Positions 53,073 to 63,084 of a stretch of 64,000 bases of DNA are shown here, piece after piece. How positions within the stretch are numbered: the first letter of the stretch is position 1; each line of letters begins with the position of its first letter. The notes beneath the pieces are model-generated. The model made no database searches, had not been told where the DNA came from, and saw only the letters and a list, made by a program, of their open reading frames with translations. The position numbers and the translations under genes are program-made. Source of the stretch: Parafenestella ontariensis (lineage: Eukaryota > Ascomycota > Dothideomycetes > Pleosporales > Cucurbitariaceae); the NCBI GenBank assembly GCA_021596325.1, contig JAKGDA010000047.1, forward strand, positions 1-64,000. Direction: 5' to 3'.

Positions 53073-54673
53073 GCGATCTCAACCATTTTGTACGCACTAC
53101 TACTACATATATCACCGAGACGACTATAACGACCCTTTGCATCTTCAGCACCATCTTTTATACCCTCTTCATATCATCCCTTCGACCCACCCTCATCGGC
53201 ATTATCATCGAGCGTATAGCATTTGTTGCCTTGTCAGTATCATTAGCGGGTTGTCATCATCATCTTCTTCACATGTCAAGACTCGGACTGGAAAAATAAT
53301 TTCCCAAGCGCTTCGCGGCGGAAATGTCGATACCCTTTTTTTCACTCCATGTCTTCGCTTCTCATCTACTCTCTCCCTGTTGTAGCTTCACAGCGGTGGG
53401 TAGACTGTGAGGGTATATCAGGGCGTGAGCTTTTCTTGTGGTTAGCTTTGGCATCATTTGGCATTTTTAAGCTTTGCATTCTGCGGTTTTGCGATAGTTT
53501 TTTTTTTTTTAGTTTTTTTAGCATTCGGGGGAAAGGATGGGATTTGCATCTAGTGGCTTGGGGAAAGTGAAGCAACTATGATGGGCCGCCTAGGCCACGA
53601 ATGGCTTACATGACCTTCGGGGCTGCCATTTGAGATGGAAACGTAAGGGTGACGGAGCAGAGGAAGGAGTAAAGAGCGGGGAAACATTTCACTTCTACGT
53701 TAATGTACACCTTTCATGATTGCAGTTGTTTCATCGTCGGAAGGGCCTCTCTATCTCTGAAGTTGTCCGTATGCCTTTCCGTGTTGTTACCACTCTCTTC
53801 CGTTCGTCCTTGTCGTCACCGCTTCGGCGACCTACATCCAAAGCGACCTCCTCGACTGTTTGTTGGTCTCGATCCTACAGTTTTATCACGGCCTATCTAT
53901 TATTGTTCCCCAGAAATTGCGTCTGTAATTGGGGGGTTTTTTTTTTAATCAGCAAGGGAAGGTCCACTACATTATACCAAAGACAAGCGCCTCACGGCTA
54001 AAAGTCAAACGTTTTTCTTACTACTTACACTTCACCACGCTCCTTTGCAATGTATTGAAGGAGAGTCTCCCTTTTGGTGTCATGGTTTGGAGATTAATGA
54101 GGGCAAATTTAGCTTAGTATAATTGCAATCTATCCACTCTTTGCGAAGTACGCGTTCTTGCTTGCAGCATTACTCGAGTTCGTAGGCACGATAGCTCCGA
54201 AGCCTGTTTCTGAAGACTGACTGACGCAACTTCCTGTTCCAAGGGAGAGAGATGGAGGCGTAAAAAGGTCAAAACTCTTGTCCATATCTTGTTGAACTAT
54301 TCACGGCCTACGTAACTTTGCTGTCTCACTAAGCTAGTACCTAGCCTTAGACCCGCCATGGACATGCCCAGCTATCATTCCCTCATATAGCATACGCTCA
54401 TGTCAATACCACCCCTCCTCATATCGGGTTTCGCAAACGGTCCTGACAATATACCCGATTGCACAGCACCCTCTTTGATGATGCTCACTCCCCATACCGA
54501 TACAGAGCTATTCAAGACATCGACCGGCTTGTATGCATGTCTTCGTAGTCGATAACCAGGTGTTGGAGATATTGTTGGCGGTACACCCTTGAGACGACAA
54601 GTTCGGATGATGAATTGTGTCAATGGTGTCGCATTCGTCTTTCGCCACCTTGTGGTAGCGTTCAGGCCGAACC
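53073..54673. other. 1.6-kb convergent 3' flanks, no gene seen
   Basis: Tail-to-tail spacer. It has T-rich runs (about 53500 and 53937) and short ORFs only. It is unusually long for two 3' UTRs, but nothing else is recognisable. Confidence 0.5.
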
Positions 54674-56598
54674 TCATGTTGCAATATCAGGACTAGCAAC
54701 AGGAGTAAGAACCGCAGGAGCAGCGGCTGGCGAGGCTGGCGTCGAGCCTGCAGCGCCGCTTGCCGGACCGGGGACAATATGGCCCCCGCCCCGAGCGCCT
54801 CCACGACCACCGCGTCCCCGAGGTGCGAATCCACCCCGGCCGCCCCGAGCTGGTCCTGTCGGGGGTCCATTGAAGCGAGGGTTCGGGTTCCTGGCCACTT
54901 TTTCCTTGCGTTCGAGAACCTGGACAGCACCTTGAGCAATCTTGATGGGACTGGCAGCCATTGCCTTCTGCAGACCTTCGGGCTCGGCAAAATCCACATA
55001 GGCAAAGCCCTTGCGCTTGTCAATTTCGACCTTCTCGATGCCTCCGAAGGCCTTCATTGCCTCCTCGATCAGTGGTTCGGTGATGCCCTGGGAAGGATTT
55101 GCATGCTTTAGGAACGCTTGCTTGCTGGTAGGGGCAGGAGCCGGGGGAGCTGGGGTCGCCTTTGAGGCAACGTTCTGCGGCACAGTAGCTGTTGCTTCTG
55201 GCTTCGCTGGAGTTGCTTGCTGCTGCACTTGAGTTGGGGTGTTTCTGGCAGCGGCCGGTTCGGTGGGCGGAGCCCTCGAGGCAGCTGGACCCTTGGGCGC
55301 AGTTGGAGTAGGTACAGGCTGAGGCTTCTTGAGGATCTGGGGTGCTGGGGTCTTGATTGGCGTCTGGGCTTTTGCATCTTCGGTGCCAGCCCTGCTATTG
55401 GACTTGTCTGTCAACCCAGCCTTGAATGCACGTCGTTCAGCACGAGTGGGACGCTCCTTCTTATGTGCTTGGGCTGGCTGGTCGGAGGTGGCTGCTACGA
55501 CAGGTTGGGCGGCAGAAGGTTCCTTTGCCTTTGGATCTGGTGTGGATGCGTCCTTGGCCGGAGCTGCAGCCTCTGGGACAGCAGAGGCGACCTCGCGCTT
55601 CGTCCCACGGCGGCGATTAGGAGCAGGTCCAACACCGAGATCACGTTGGAGCATGGATTTAGCAAGAGCGACGTTAGCGCGCTTGCGCTCCGGGGCGGGG
55701 CTGGCGGAAGTCTTGTCGGTCGAAGCAGAGGCAGCCGTGGTCTTGGAAGAGGAGGCCTCTTTGTTGAGAATTTTGACTGCCTCCTTGGTTGCTTGAGCCT
55801 TGTCAGCCTTGGTAAGGCGGCGATTCTTGTCTCCTGGGTTGAGTGTGTTCTCTTTACCCGACTTAGCCATGATCTTCTTGTCAGGGCGATCGACGGTGTC
55901 ATCTTTGCCTTCTCCACGAGCCTGTCGGTTCGCCTTTGTGTTGGGCTTCTCCCTGTTCGCCTTCTTCTCTCGGAGCGCTTCGATGAGGGGCGTCGTCTTG
56001 ACCTTGTCCTTCTGTGCGTCGTTCTCAGGAGCAGCGGGCTTCGTGATTGGATTCGTCAGGCTCTCGAGGAAGTCTTTGAACTCCTGGTCCTGGTCGATGG
56101 TGCCTTGTCGGTTGTCGTTCCTGCGGCGTCCGCCGGGCATCTTGGGGTAAGGGGCGTACTCGAGCGTGGGCGGGCCGACCAGGGCGGCGTCCTGCCAGGA
56201 CTTTGCGGCATCGTGGAAGGTGGCGGCGCGGATTTGGTCGCCGAGCACCTTGACGTGCTCCTGCTTCGTAACATGTATGTATGCCCGGGCCGGCCTGGAG
56301 GGTTTGGCTGCACTGTGGGAGCATTAGCAAGGGCGTAGCAGTTTGTAGGAGGAGTGACATGCTCTGTAGAAATGGTGCCCTTTTTGTAGTTCATCCAGTC
56401 AATCTTGCCGGCTCCAAGCTTCCACTCGTCTCCCAGGATGCCCTCAAACTCGGCCTTGGTCAAGCCGGGGGGCAGTCGCCGACAGATGAGCTTCAGGCGT
56501 GGCTGGGCAGCTTTGGGGCCGCGGGGCGCCTGTGCGGGGGCATTCTTCTGGAGCACCGTGACGGGCAGGATGCCGTTAACGCCAGCTGGAGGGGCCAT
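54674..56598 (-). CDS. UPF3: UPF3 nonsense-mediated decay factor
   Basis: A 624-residue protein in two exons (56363-56598 and 54674-56312). The intron (56313-56362, 50 nt) has a GC donor (AGA|GCATGT), branch GCTAAT and acceptor CACAG; only this join restores frame, giving …KKGTIST-D-AAKPSRPARAYIHVTKQEHV. The Smg4/UPF3 RNP-like domain spans residues about 30-165, with RLKLICRRLPPGLTKAEFEGIL and the RAYIHV strand. A long basic/Ala-Pro-rich linker follows. A second RRM (about 470-550: GITEPLIEEAMKAFGGIEKVEIDKRKGFAYVDF) and an RGG tail come next. The second RRM is characteristic of Pezizomycotina UPF3. UPF3 bridges UPF2/UPF1 on mRNAs with premature stops and shuttles between nucleus and cytoplasm. 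A long antisense frame over it is an artefact. Confidence 0.88.
56313..56362 (-). other. GC-AG intron of UPF3
   Basis: The intron begins GCATGT instead of GT, with normal branch (GCTAAT) and acceptor. A GT a few bases downstream would break the frame, so the GC donor is the consistent choice. Confidence 0.75.
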
Positions 56599-57382
56599 TG
56601 CCGAGTGTGTGTATCGAGGCTGTGGACCAGCTGGGCGGGCGGACGAGTATCTGTCGGCGAGGAGGGGTTCGTGGGCGGGTGGCTTGCGGAGTGTTAGCTC
56701 TGTTTGCTTGCGCTGGGCTGGGCTGGGCGTGTTCTCTACCGTCGTCGTCCAAACCCGCTGTGGAACCTGGGTCCAAATCTACAGGCCTTGCGAGGTGTCG
56801 CGCTGAGGGAGAGAGGCGGAGGGGAGAAGCGAGGGGCGAATGGGAGCAATGCACATTGGGAGGCGGGAGGGCGCGAATGTCGCAGAAGGCGGTCCCCAAC
56901 GTCGCGACTGTCTCTCCGGGCTCGTCAAAGGGCGGCCAGCTAAGGATGTCGGGCAATGACGCAGCTGCAGGAAAGCGCGGTCGGTGGTGGGATGCGAGCG
57001 AGAGTAAAGACACCCACCCTTGTCCGGCAAGCGCCGAGGCCAATGCAGCCGCCGCCTGGTCTGGTCGCCGCCGCCGCACGCCCCACTGGCACCTCACTCT
57101 ATGCCTCTCCAACCCCAACCCCAACGCATCGTGCATTTTCGCTTCCCGGAGCTGGCCCAGGACCCCATCTCTCCTCGTCGACAGTTCTGTTCGTTCTCTG
57201 CCAGCGCTAGCGACCCATGATACCCCAGACCACCGCAACGTCACGTCTCAGCACCCCCACCCCCACAGGTCCGACTGCCCTCCCACCGCCATTGTTCCCC
57301 TCGTAGTGCTGGTCACCCCTAGTCCACACGTCTAGTCCGCACGTGTCCTTGCTGCCTCTGCGGTAGAAACACATCTGAAGCT
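56599..57382. promoter_or_regulatory. divergent promoter region, UPF3 / PPG1
   Basis: 784 bp between head-to-head start codons, GC-rich and without a supported ORF. Confidence 0.45.
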
Positions 57383-58839
57383 ATGGCGAAAGACAGCGAT
57401 GTCCCACAGCCAGGGCCAGCGCGCCTCGCAAAAGGCGCAGGACCCGATGAATGGCTCGAGCAGGCCAAGCAGTGCAAATACCTGCCCGAAGCCGACATGA
57501 AGCGCCTCTGTGAGATAGTTAAGGAGTGTCTTATGGAAGGTGCGTCGTCCCCCCAGCATCACTCATCGTGGCGATAAGCTTCCTTCGTCCTGGGAGAGCT
57601 CCCCGCTGACACACGACGGCTAGAATCCAACATACAACCTGTCCGCACACCCGTCACGGTATGCGGTGACATCCACGGCCAGTTCTACGATCTGCTCGAG
57701 CTCTTCCGCGTCGCCGGAGGAATGCCCAACGACGCCCCCACTGCCCCCTTGTCCCCACCAGTCACAATACCAAGCACCATTAACCCGGCAGACCTCGAAC
57801 CCCCCTCAAGCATAACAGACCCCAAGGTCAAGCGCAAGATGAAACGGAGATTTCAGCGCGACCCCAACTACACTGGGCCCGTCAGTCCTCCGGGGGGCGA
57901 CGGTGAAGATGATGGCGGTGACGAGGAGGAGGAAGAGCGGGGACGCAGCAGAAGTGTCCAAGATAGACGGAGTATTGGCTCAACCTCGGATGCCGACTCA
58001 ACCAAGAATACCGTCGGCGGCAACGGGCAGCAGAACTTCATCTTCTTGGGTGACTTTGTCGACAGAGGCTACTTCAGTTTAGAAACCTTCACATTGCTTA
58101 TGTGTTTGAAGGCAAAGTAAGATGGCCTGACTCTATTCACATGAGCTGCAAGACTGACCATCCCAGATTTCCAGACCGCGTCACCCTCGTGCGCGGAAAT
58201 CACGAATCGAGACAAATCACCCAAGTCTACGGCTTTTACGAAGAGTGCCAAACAAAGTATGGCAATGCATCGGTATGGAAAGCTTGTTGTCAGGTTTTCG
58301 ACTTCCTGGCCCTGGCGGCCATTGTAGACGGAAAGGTGCTTTGTGTACACGGTGGTTTGAGTCCCGAGATTCGAACACTAGATCAGATTCGCGTCGTTGC
58401 GCGAGCCCAGGAGATTCCGCACGAAGGAGCTTTCTGCGATCTCGTGTGGAGTGATCCCGAGGATGTCGATACATGGGCTGTTTCGCCTCGAGGCGCCGGT
58501 TGGTTGTTTGGGGATAAGGTGTCTTCAGAGGTATGTGCCACCCTGCCTCCCCTTTCCGGATGAGTACTAACACTCGCACAGTTCAACCATGTAAATGGTC
58601 TACAGCTTATTGCACGAGCCCATCAGTTGGTGAACGAAGGCTACAAGTACCATTTCAAGGACAAAGACGTAGTCACCGTTTGGTCGGCACCCAACTACTG
58701 CTACCGTTGTGGTAATGTAGCTTCAATTATGAACCTCGGCGAAGACTTGAAGCCCGAGTTTCAGATTTTCTCTGCCGTGCCAGATCACAGGCGCGCCGTT
58801 CCGGCCGGTAGAGGTGGCCGTGGAGAGTACTTCCTGTAA
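57383..58839 (+). CDS. PPG1: PP2A-like Ser/Thr phosphatase PPG1
   Basis: A 423-residue phosphatase in four exons: 57383-57539, 57624-58116, 58167-58530 and 58582-58839; donors GTGCGT, GTAAGA and GTATGT. Metal-binding and catalytic motifs are intact: GDIHG (67-71), GDFVDRG (195-201) and GNHE (about 226-229). The segments KYGNASVWKACCQVFDF, LCVHGGLSPEIRTLDQIRVV and WAVSPRGAGWLFG point to PPG1 rather than PP4 or Sit4. The C-terminus ends GEYFL, the PP2A-type methylatable tail. An insert of about 100 residues (roughly 88-189), rich in Pro, Asp, Glu and Ser and containing DPKVKRKMKRRFQRD, sits between the first metal motif and GDFVDRG; canonical PP2A-like enzymes have only a few residues there. 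Neurospora PPG-1 works in STRIPAK-related signalling and hyphal fusion; that role is inferred here. Confidence 0.92.
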
Positions 58840-59553
58840 AAGGTGAAGCTTGCTTGCATTGAAGATGTGGATCAGGTCAACGAACAATACGTGTTGTTAG
58901 AGTGGTATGGTAGGTTACTACCGTGGGAAGATGGATGTTCTGCAGATGGTGGTTGGAGAGGTCGTTGTCCTGTTGAATCGGCGTGTATATGCTGGAACAA
59001 GCGTTTTTACGAAGAGAAGAAATGAATACCCAGGGACGGAATGGATATGGATTGCATCATGACTGGTGTACGATACTGCATTGACGCGTTGTAGCTAGCC
59101 CCAAATACGAATACGTCACATTGTAACTTGGCCACACTAACAAGAGAGGATTCAGTTTCACTTCCTGAACCAACATATGAGAGTATTGCGTAGGAGCCCT
59201 CAGAGATGGAATGAGTGGAAACTTATATGATGGTATAAGAACATGGCATGTTATCATCCCCATTCTCAGAGATTTACGAGTTCTTATCGCCCAGAATAGT
59301 GCGGAGCGAGTGCACGTGTTCATGTTCGTTCAGGAACCACTGAAGTAATGAGTGGCTTGACACCGTGTGCCTATCCAAGGAAGAGGCAGATCCTCTTCTC
59401 CTGCCAATGAATATACCCATCACGGCAATTTAAGCCTTCTCAACCATGTCTCTTTGATCAAGACATACAAGTCTGACCATCATGTTAGTATACTATGTTA
59501 AAACTGATAGGGGAAAGTCGCCCACGAACCGAATTCTTCCCGTCATACTCAAG
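58840..59553. other. convergent 3' flanks, no gene seen
   Basis: 714 bp between tail-to-tail genes with short ORFs only. Confidence 0.5.
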
Positions 59554-59950
59554 TCACTCCTTCCGCACTTTCCAGTCTCCCCAGTCATACCCCGGCGCAG
59601 TGCGACGCGGGCGGTCGTAAAACACCACCAAGGCCCACCACGCAACTGCGTGACCGATTGTGAGTGACGCCATCAACGCAACGAACCTCCAAGGAGGCGG
59701 CTTGAAGATTACTCCAAGCAAGCAGAAAAAGAAGCAGTTCGCGGTGACGGAAACGTACGTGACCAACATCAGAGCGATGAAGTGGCCAGCCTCGTGCGCT
59801 TGCAGACGGGGTGGGCCGGGCGAGAAGAAGCCGATGCGGTCGGGGATGTGGAGTGTGTGCGACTGGATGCGGTAGCCGGTTGTTGAGGATTACGCCGGCG
59901 AAGGCTTGTCTGATTGTTGCGAGGGTGTTGGTGATGGTGGAGGGGAGCAT
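59554..59950 (-). pseudogene. small multi-pass membrane protein with frame break
   Basis: An ATG at 59950 opens MLPSTITNTLATIRQAFAGVILNN, then that frame runs into a low-quality Pro/Arg/His-rich sequence. The next frame, from about 59880, reads TGYRIQSHTLHIPDRIGFF, then FSPGPPRLQAHEAGHFIAL. It continues through two hydrophobic helices (LMLVTYVSVTANCFFFCLLG and MASLTIGHAVAWWALVVFY) to RRTAPGYDWGDWKVRKE and a stop at 59554. The two parts fit one protein of about 130 residues if one base is gained or lost near 59880-59890. No intron with normal signals bridges them; a GTAATC lies there but the nearest CAG is only about 30 nt on. Alternatives are a 71-residue protein starting at ATG 59769, or an assembly error. 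Family unknown to me. Confidence 0.5.
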
Positions 59951-61618
59951 GTTGATGGATGGAGGGAGGGAGGAAGGGGGTTCGATGGAGTGTGTTGCTT
60001 GATATGTTCCTGTTGATTGGAAATATAGGAGGCTTTTTCTGTCTCTGTAGTTTGGCAACGTGTGAGGCTTGGCGCGTCTGGATGATTCGTGGTTCTGTGG
60101 GTTGAAAAGTGAAGTCTCTAGAGGAAGAGAATTGAGGAGCATGCGTGCGGGAATCTAGTGTCGTGCGGGAGAAGGTGGACTTTTATTCTCGCCAGAAATG
60201 TGAGGAGTCATACCAAGGCGTTCGGTTGGTAGATATAACCACGGTACATATGTACCGTACCAGAGCCATCGTCAGACGAACTTATCAAGCCGCAACGTAA
60301 TTGCAAACATTACCGCTCTCGCCGTATATTCAAAGACTAGCGGTAGCTTATTAGGTGTTCCTGGGGGCAATTCCGCAGGTGCTTGAGAAATACTCAATAC
60401 ATGGCACTGAGTTGGATCACTTTTCGCGCCATGGGAGGGGGAAATGTATGGACGATGTGAATCCCGAGGTGCCTTATTGTCAACTGCTGGTGTGAACTAC
60501 ACAAAGCTGTTTCGCTGATAGAGGGGCTTTGTGGTGGTCACTTCCTCAGACTCCAAACCCCAGCGTACCTCTGTTCTGACAGATCTGCTTACAAGGAAGG
60601 CGGTAAGATGGGAAAATATCTGCGGGCGTGGCGGGGCAAGGGAAGAGATGAGAAATGCAGTGAGGTTTCTGCATTGACGTAGTTTGGGAAAAACCACGAT
60701 AGGTATGGTAGTCTACGGTCTTGCTTCTCTAGTGGCTGCAATGTCAGCAGCAAGCGCTCTGAGCGGAGAGAGGATACGAGAAACAACGGACCAACTGTGC
60801 TAGCTATCATGTACTAGCCATCACGACATGGTGCGTCTGAACAATCTTTTTGTCACTGGCGTGCAGGCTGCAAATATTGGCCTGGCTATTTTGGTCGTTA
60901 GCTGCATTGGTCCGCGCATGTGCTGTGGCTGGTGACCACCCCCTGCATTATGGTGGTGTGTCCTCATCTCCACCTCCTCGTCCCAAGTCTCCAAGCTCAC
61001 CGGACTGCTTCGACGCTCGTATTTCGCCTGTCTGGATTAGGGTTCGATAAAGTGTGCCCGGATCCGCTTCAATTCAATGCTGAGGTTCGCAAATCTACCC
61101 TTGGCGATACGCCGACGCCCCGCGTAAATCACACTACTCAGCCCGATGCAGCTAAGCCAGGGGATAGATCACCCGCACAGCCCTGTCGCGGCCCAGAGTC
61201 CAGACTGGTCGTGGCTATGCGCGAGAAACGTTGGAGAGCTGGCTTTGAGCTGGAGAAACACGAAACGCGTTTTGGACGTCAAGCTAGAGGCAGATTCCGT
61301 TTGTCACCGCGCAAGCCTCTTCCGCGCATCGCGACTGGGTGCCGTGCAAGCGGGTAGCGGGTGGTGGCTTGCTGCACGAGTATATGACCTTACTGATCCC
61401 ACGTTTTCCTGTCTTGGCCAGTCTCTCAGTCTTTGTCCTATACAGGACCATTTTCTTGTTGTGTCTTTTGTTCGATGGCTAGGTGTCACTCGCTTTATTC
61501 CATTATTTACTACTAGCCGTCGATCATCGATTCCGTCTACACCCCCTGTTGCCTAATTACTTGATTCGTCACATTTCTTCGTTTCCCCATATCTACCAAG
61601 CAAGCGATCGAATCCACC
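59951..61618. promoter_or_regulatory. 1.7-kb divergent upstream region, no gene seen
   Basis: It lies between the membrane-protein gene and the GH16 gene. ORFs are short and random. The 150 bases before the GH16 ATG are pyrimidine-rich leader-like sequence. Confidence 0.45.
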
Positions 61619-62773
61619 ATGTCATTCCTTCCGCCTCTCGGAGCCCTGCTCCTGCCTCTTACGGCACTGCTCCAGCCCACTCTCGCCGCCAGCGCCTATA
61701 CCACGACAAACAACGAGACCCCAAAAGACAACAATGCAAATTGCAGCTGCTATGTCGTCCAGTCGGGAGCCAACTCCCAGACGCCCGAATATTTCCAATA
61801 CTACCGCTTCTACGACTTCCGGAATCTCCCAGGTGGCATGACCGATGCACCACCGCTTGTCAATGATACACAGGTAGCTGGTCTTGAACCCACATGGCAG
61901 CCGCATCTGTTCAACAGTGACGCCTGGAACTATGATTGGGGCATCCAAAACTGGAGCAAGCCGGCCACGGACGACTTTCCTGTTCCCATGAACAACTCCG
62001 TGGCCAACATCTACTTGGGACAGGAGGACGATACCTCGTTTCTTGCGCTCCGCACGTCGCGTCAGGAGGAGTACCAGACGTCTGGTGAAATCGAGAATCA
62101 CCAGAAGAACGTCATGCATGTTTCCATGAGGATGTACGGTCGCGTCAAGGGAGATAAAGGTGCCGTTGCTGGCTTCTTCACATTCTACGATGACAGCAAC
62201 GAGTCTGATATTGAGATTCTTACCGACGACCCGACGGACCAGATCAGGTACACCAACCAGCCTTCCGTTGACAAGGATGGCAATGAAATTCAGGCTGCGT
62301 CTGTCGGACCGACAGATCTTCCCCGCTGGGACGACTGGCAAACGCACCGCATTGACTGGCTCCCCAAAAACAGCTACTGGTACCTCAACGACAAGCAAGT
62401 CGCCGCCAACACATACTCTGTTCCCCGCAAGTCCAGCTACCTCGTCCTCAACATGTGGGGCGATGGCGGCGAGTGGAGTGGGAAGATGAAAGTGGGTGAC
62501 TCGGCTGAGTTCCACATTCAGTGGATCGAGATGACCTTCAACACCAGCGGACCGTACGATGGAGGCAAAAGCCAGGAGAAAAGGGATACTGCAACTTCAT
62601 TCTTTGGACGGAAGAGGGCCGACAAGGGGTGCGAGACTGTCTGTAAGATTGATGATGTGGCGCAAATTGGTACACCCGAGGTTGTCAGCTCTAAGAGTGC
62701 TGCTTCTGTTATGAGTGTTTCCTGGGGGTTGGTGGTGGTGGTTGGACTTGTGTCGATAGCTGTTGGGTGCTAA
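61619..62773 (+). CDS. GH16-family glycosidase, secreted, probably GPI-anchored
   Basis: Single exon of 384 residues. Signal peptide at 1-24. The GH16 active-site motif ExDxE appears as ESDIE at residues 195-199, with Glu195 the expected nucleophile and Glu199 the acid/base. The surrounding beta-jelly-roll strands VAGFFTFYDD, WDDWQTHRIDWLPKNSYWYLND and SSYLVLNMWGDGGEWSG are typical of fungal GH16 endo-beta-glucanase/transglycosylase-like proteins. Six or so N-glycosylation sequons occur. The C-terminal 25 residues are hydrophobic after a Ser-rich stretch (SSKSAASVMSVSWGLVVVVGLVSIAVGC), as in a GPI-attachment signal. Such enzymes remodel wall beta-glucans or cross-link chitin to glucan at the cell surface. 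The exact GH16 subfamily is not resolved by eye. Confidence 0.9.
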   Translation: MSFLPPLGALLLPLTALLQPTLAASAYTTTNNETPKDNNANCSCYVVQSGANSQTPEYFQYYRFYDFRNLPGGMTDAPPLVNDTQVAGLEPTWQPHLFNSDAWNYDWGIQNWSKPATDDFPVPMNNSVANIYLGQEDDTSFLALRTSRQEEYQTSGEIENHQKNVMHVSMRMYGRVKGDKGAVAGFFTFYDDSNESDIEILTDDPTDQIRYTNQPSVDKDGNEIQAASVGPTDLPRWDDWQTHRIDWLPKNSYWYLNDKQVAANTYSVPRKSSYLVLNMWGDGGEWSGKMKVGDSAEFHIQWIEMTFNTSGPYDGGKSQEKRDTATSFFGRKRADKGCETVCKIDDVAQIGTPEVVSSKSAASVMSVSWGLVVVVGLVSIAVGC

Positions 62774-63084
62774 AAGCCCCGTTATATCATAATTACATGC
62801 GAAGCGGCCGTCGTATCACGGCCGCAGCTTACCTCTACCTACGAGCTTCTCTAATAGTTTGCATTTCCTCGTAGTGGCTGATGTGAAGACGATGTTCTGT
62901 CAAGACGCCAATTCGTGCCAGACGCGTCTAGTCCGCGCTAAAGGACGGAGGACAGGGGCCAGCTACCCCGCGCGTACCGTCTGGAACTACTCAGCAAGCC
63001 GAAGCTCTAGCTCCAGACTGGATATCCATACAAACTATCCTCTCCCTTTCAGCATAGTAATTTACTTTGTCACGTCTAGCCACC
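62774..63084. promoter_or_regulatory. spacer between GH16 and DPP III
   Basis: 311 bp between same-strand genes: GH16 3' flank and DPP III promoter/leader. The DPP III ATG has a good CACC upstream context. Confidence 0.5.

Noticed and set aside
55217..56338. 373-codon Gly/Leu/Arg-rich open frame on the plus strand
   Set aside because: Antisense shadow of the Ala/Pro/Lys-rich UPF3 linker; low complexity and no domain.
61622..62515. 297-codon open frame antisense to GH16
   Set aside because: It fully overlaps a well-supported GH16 gene and has no recognisable features.
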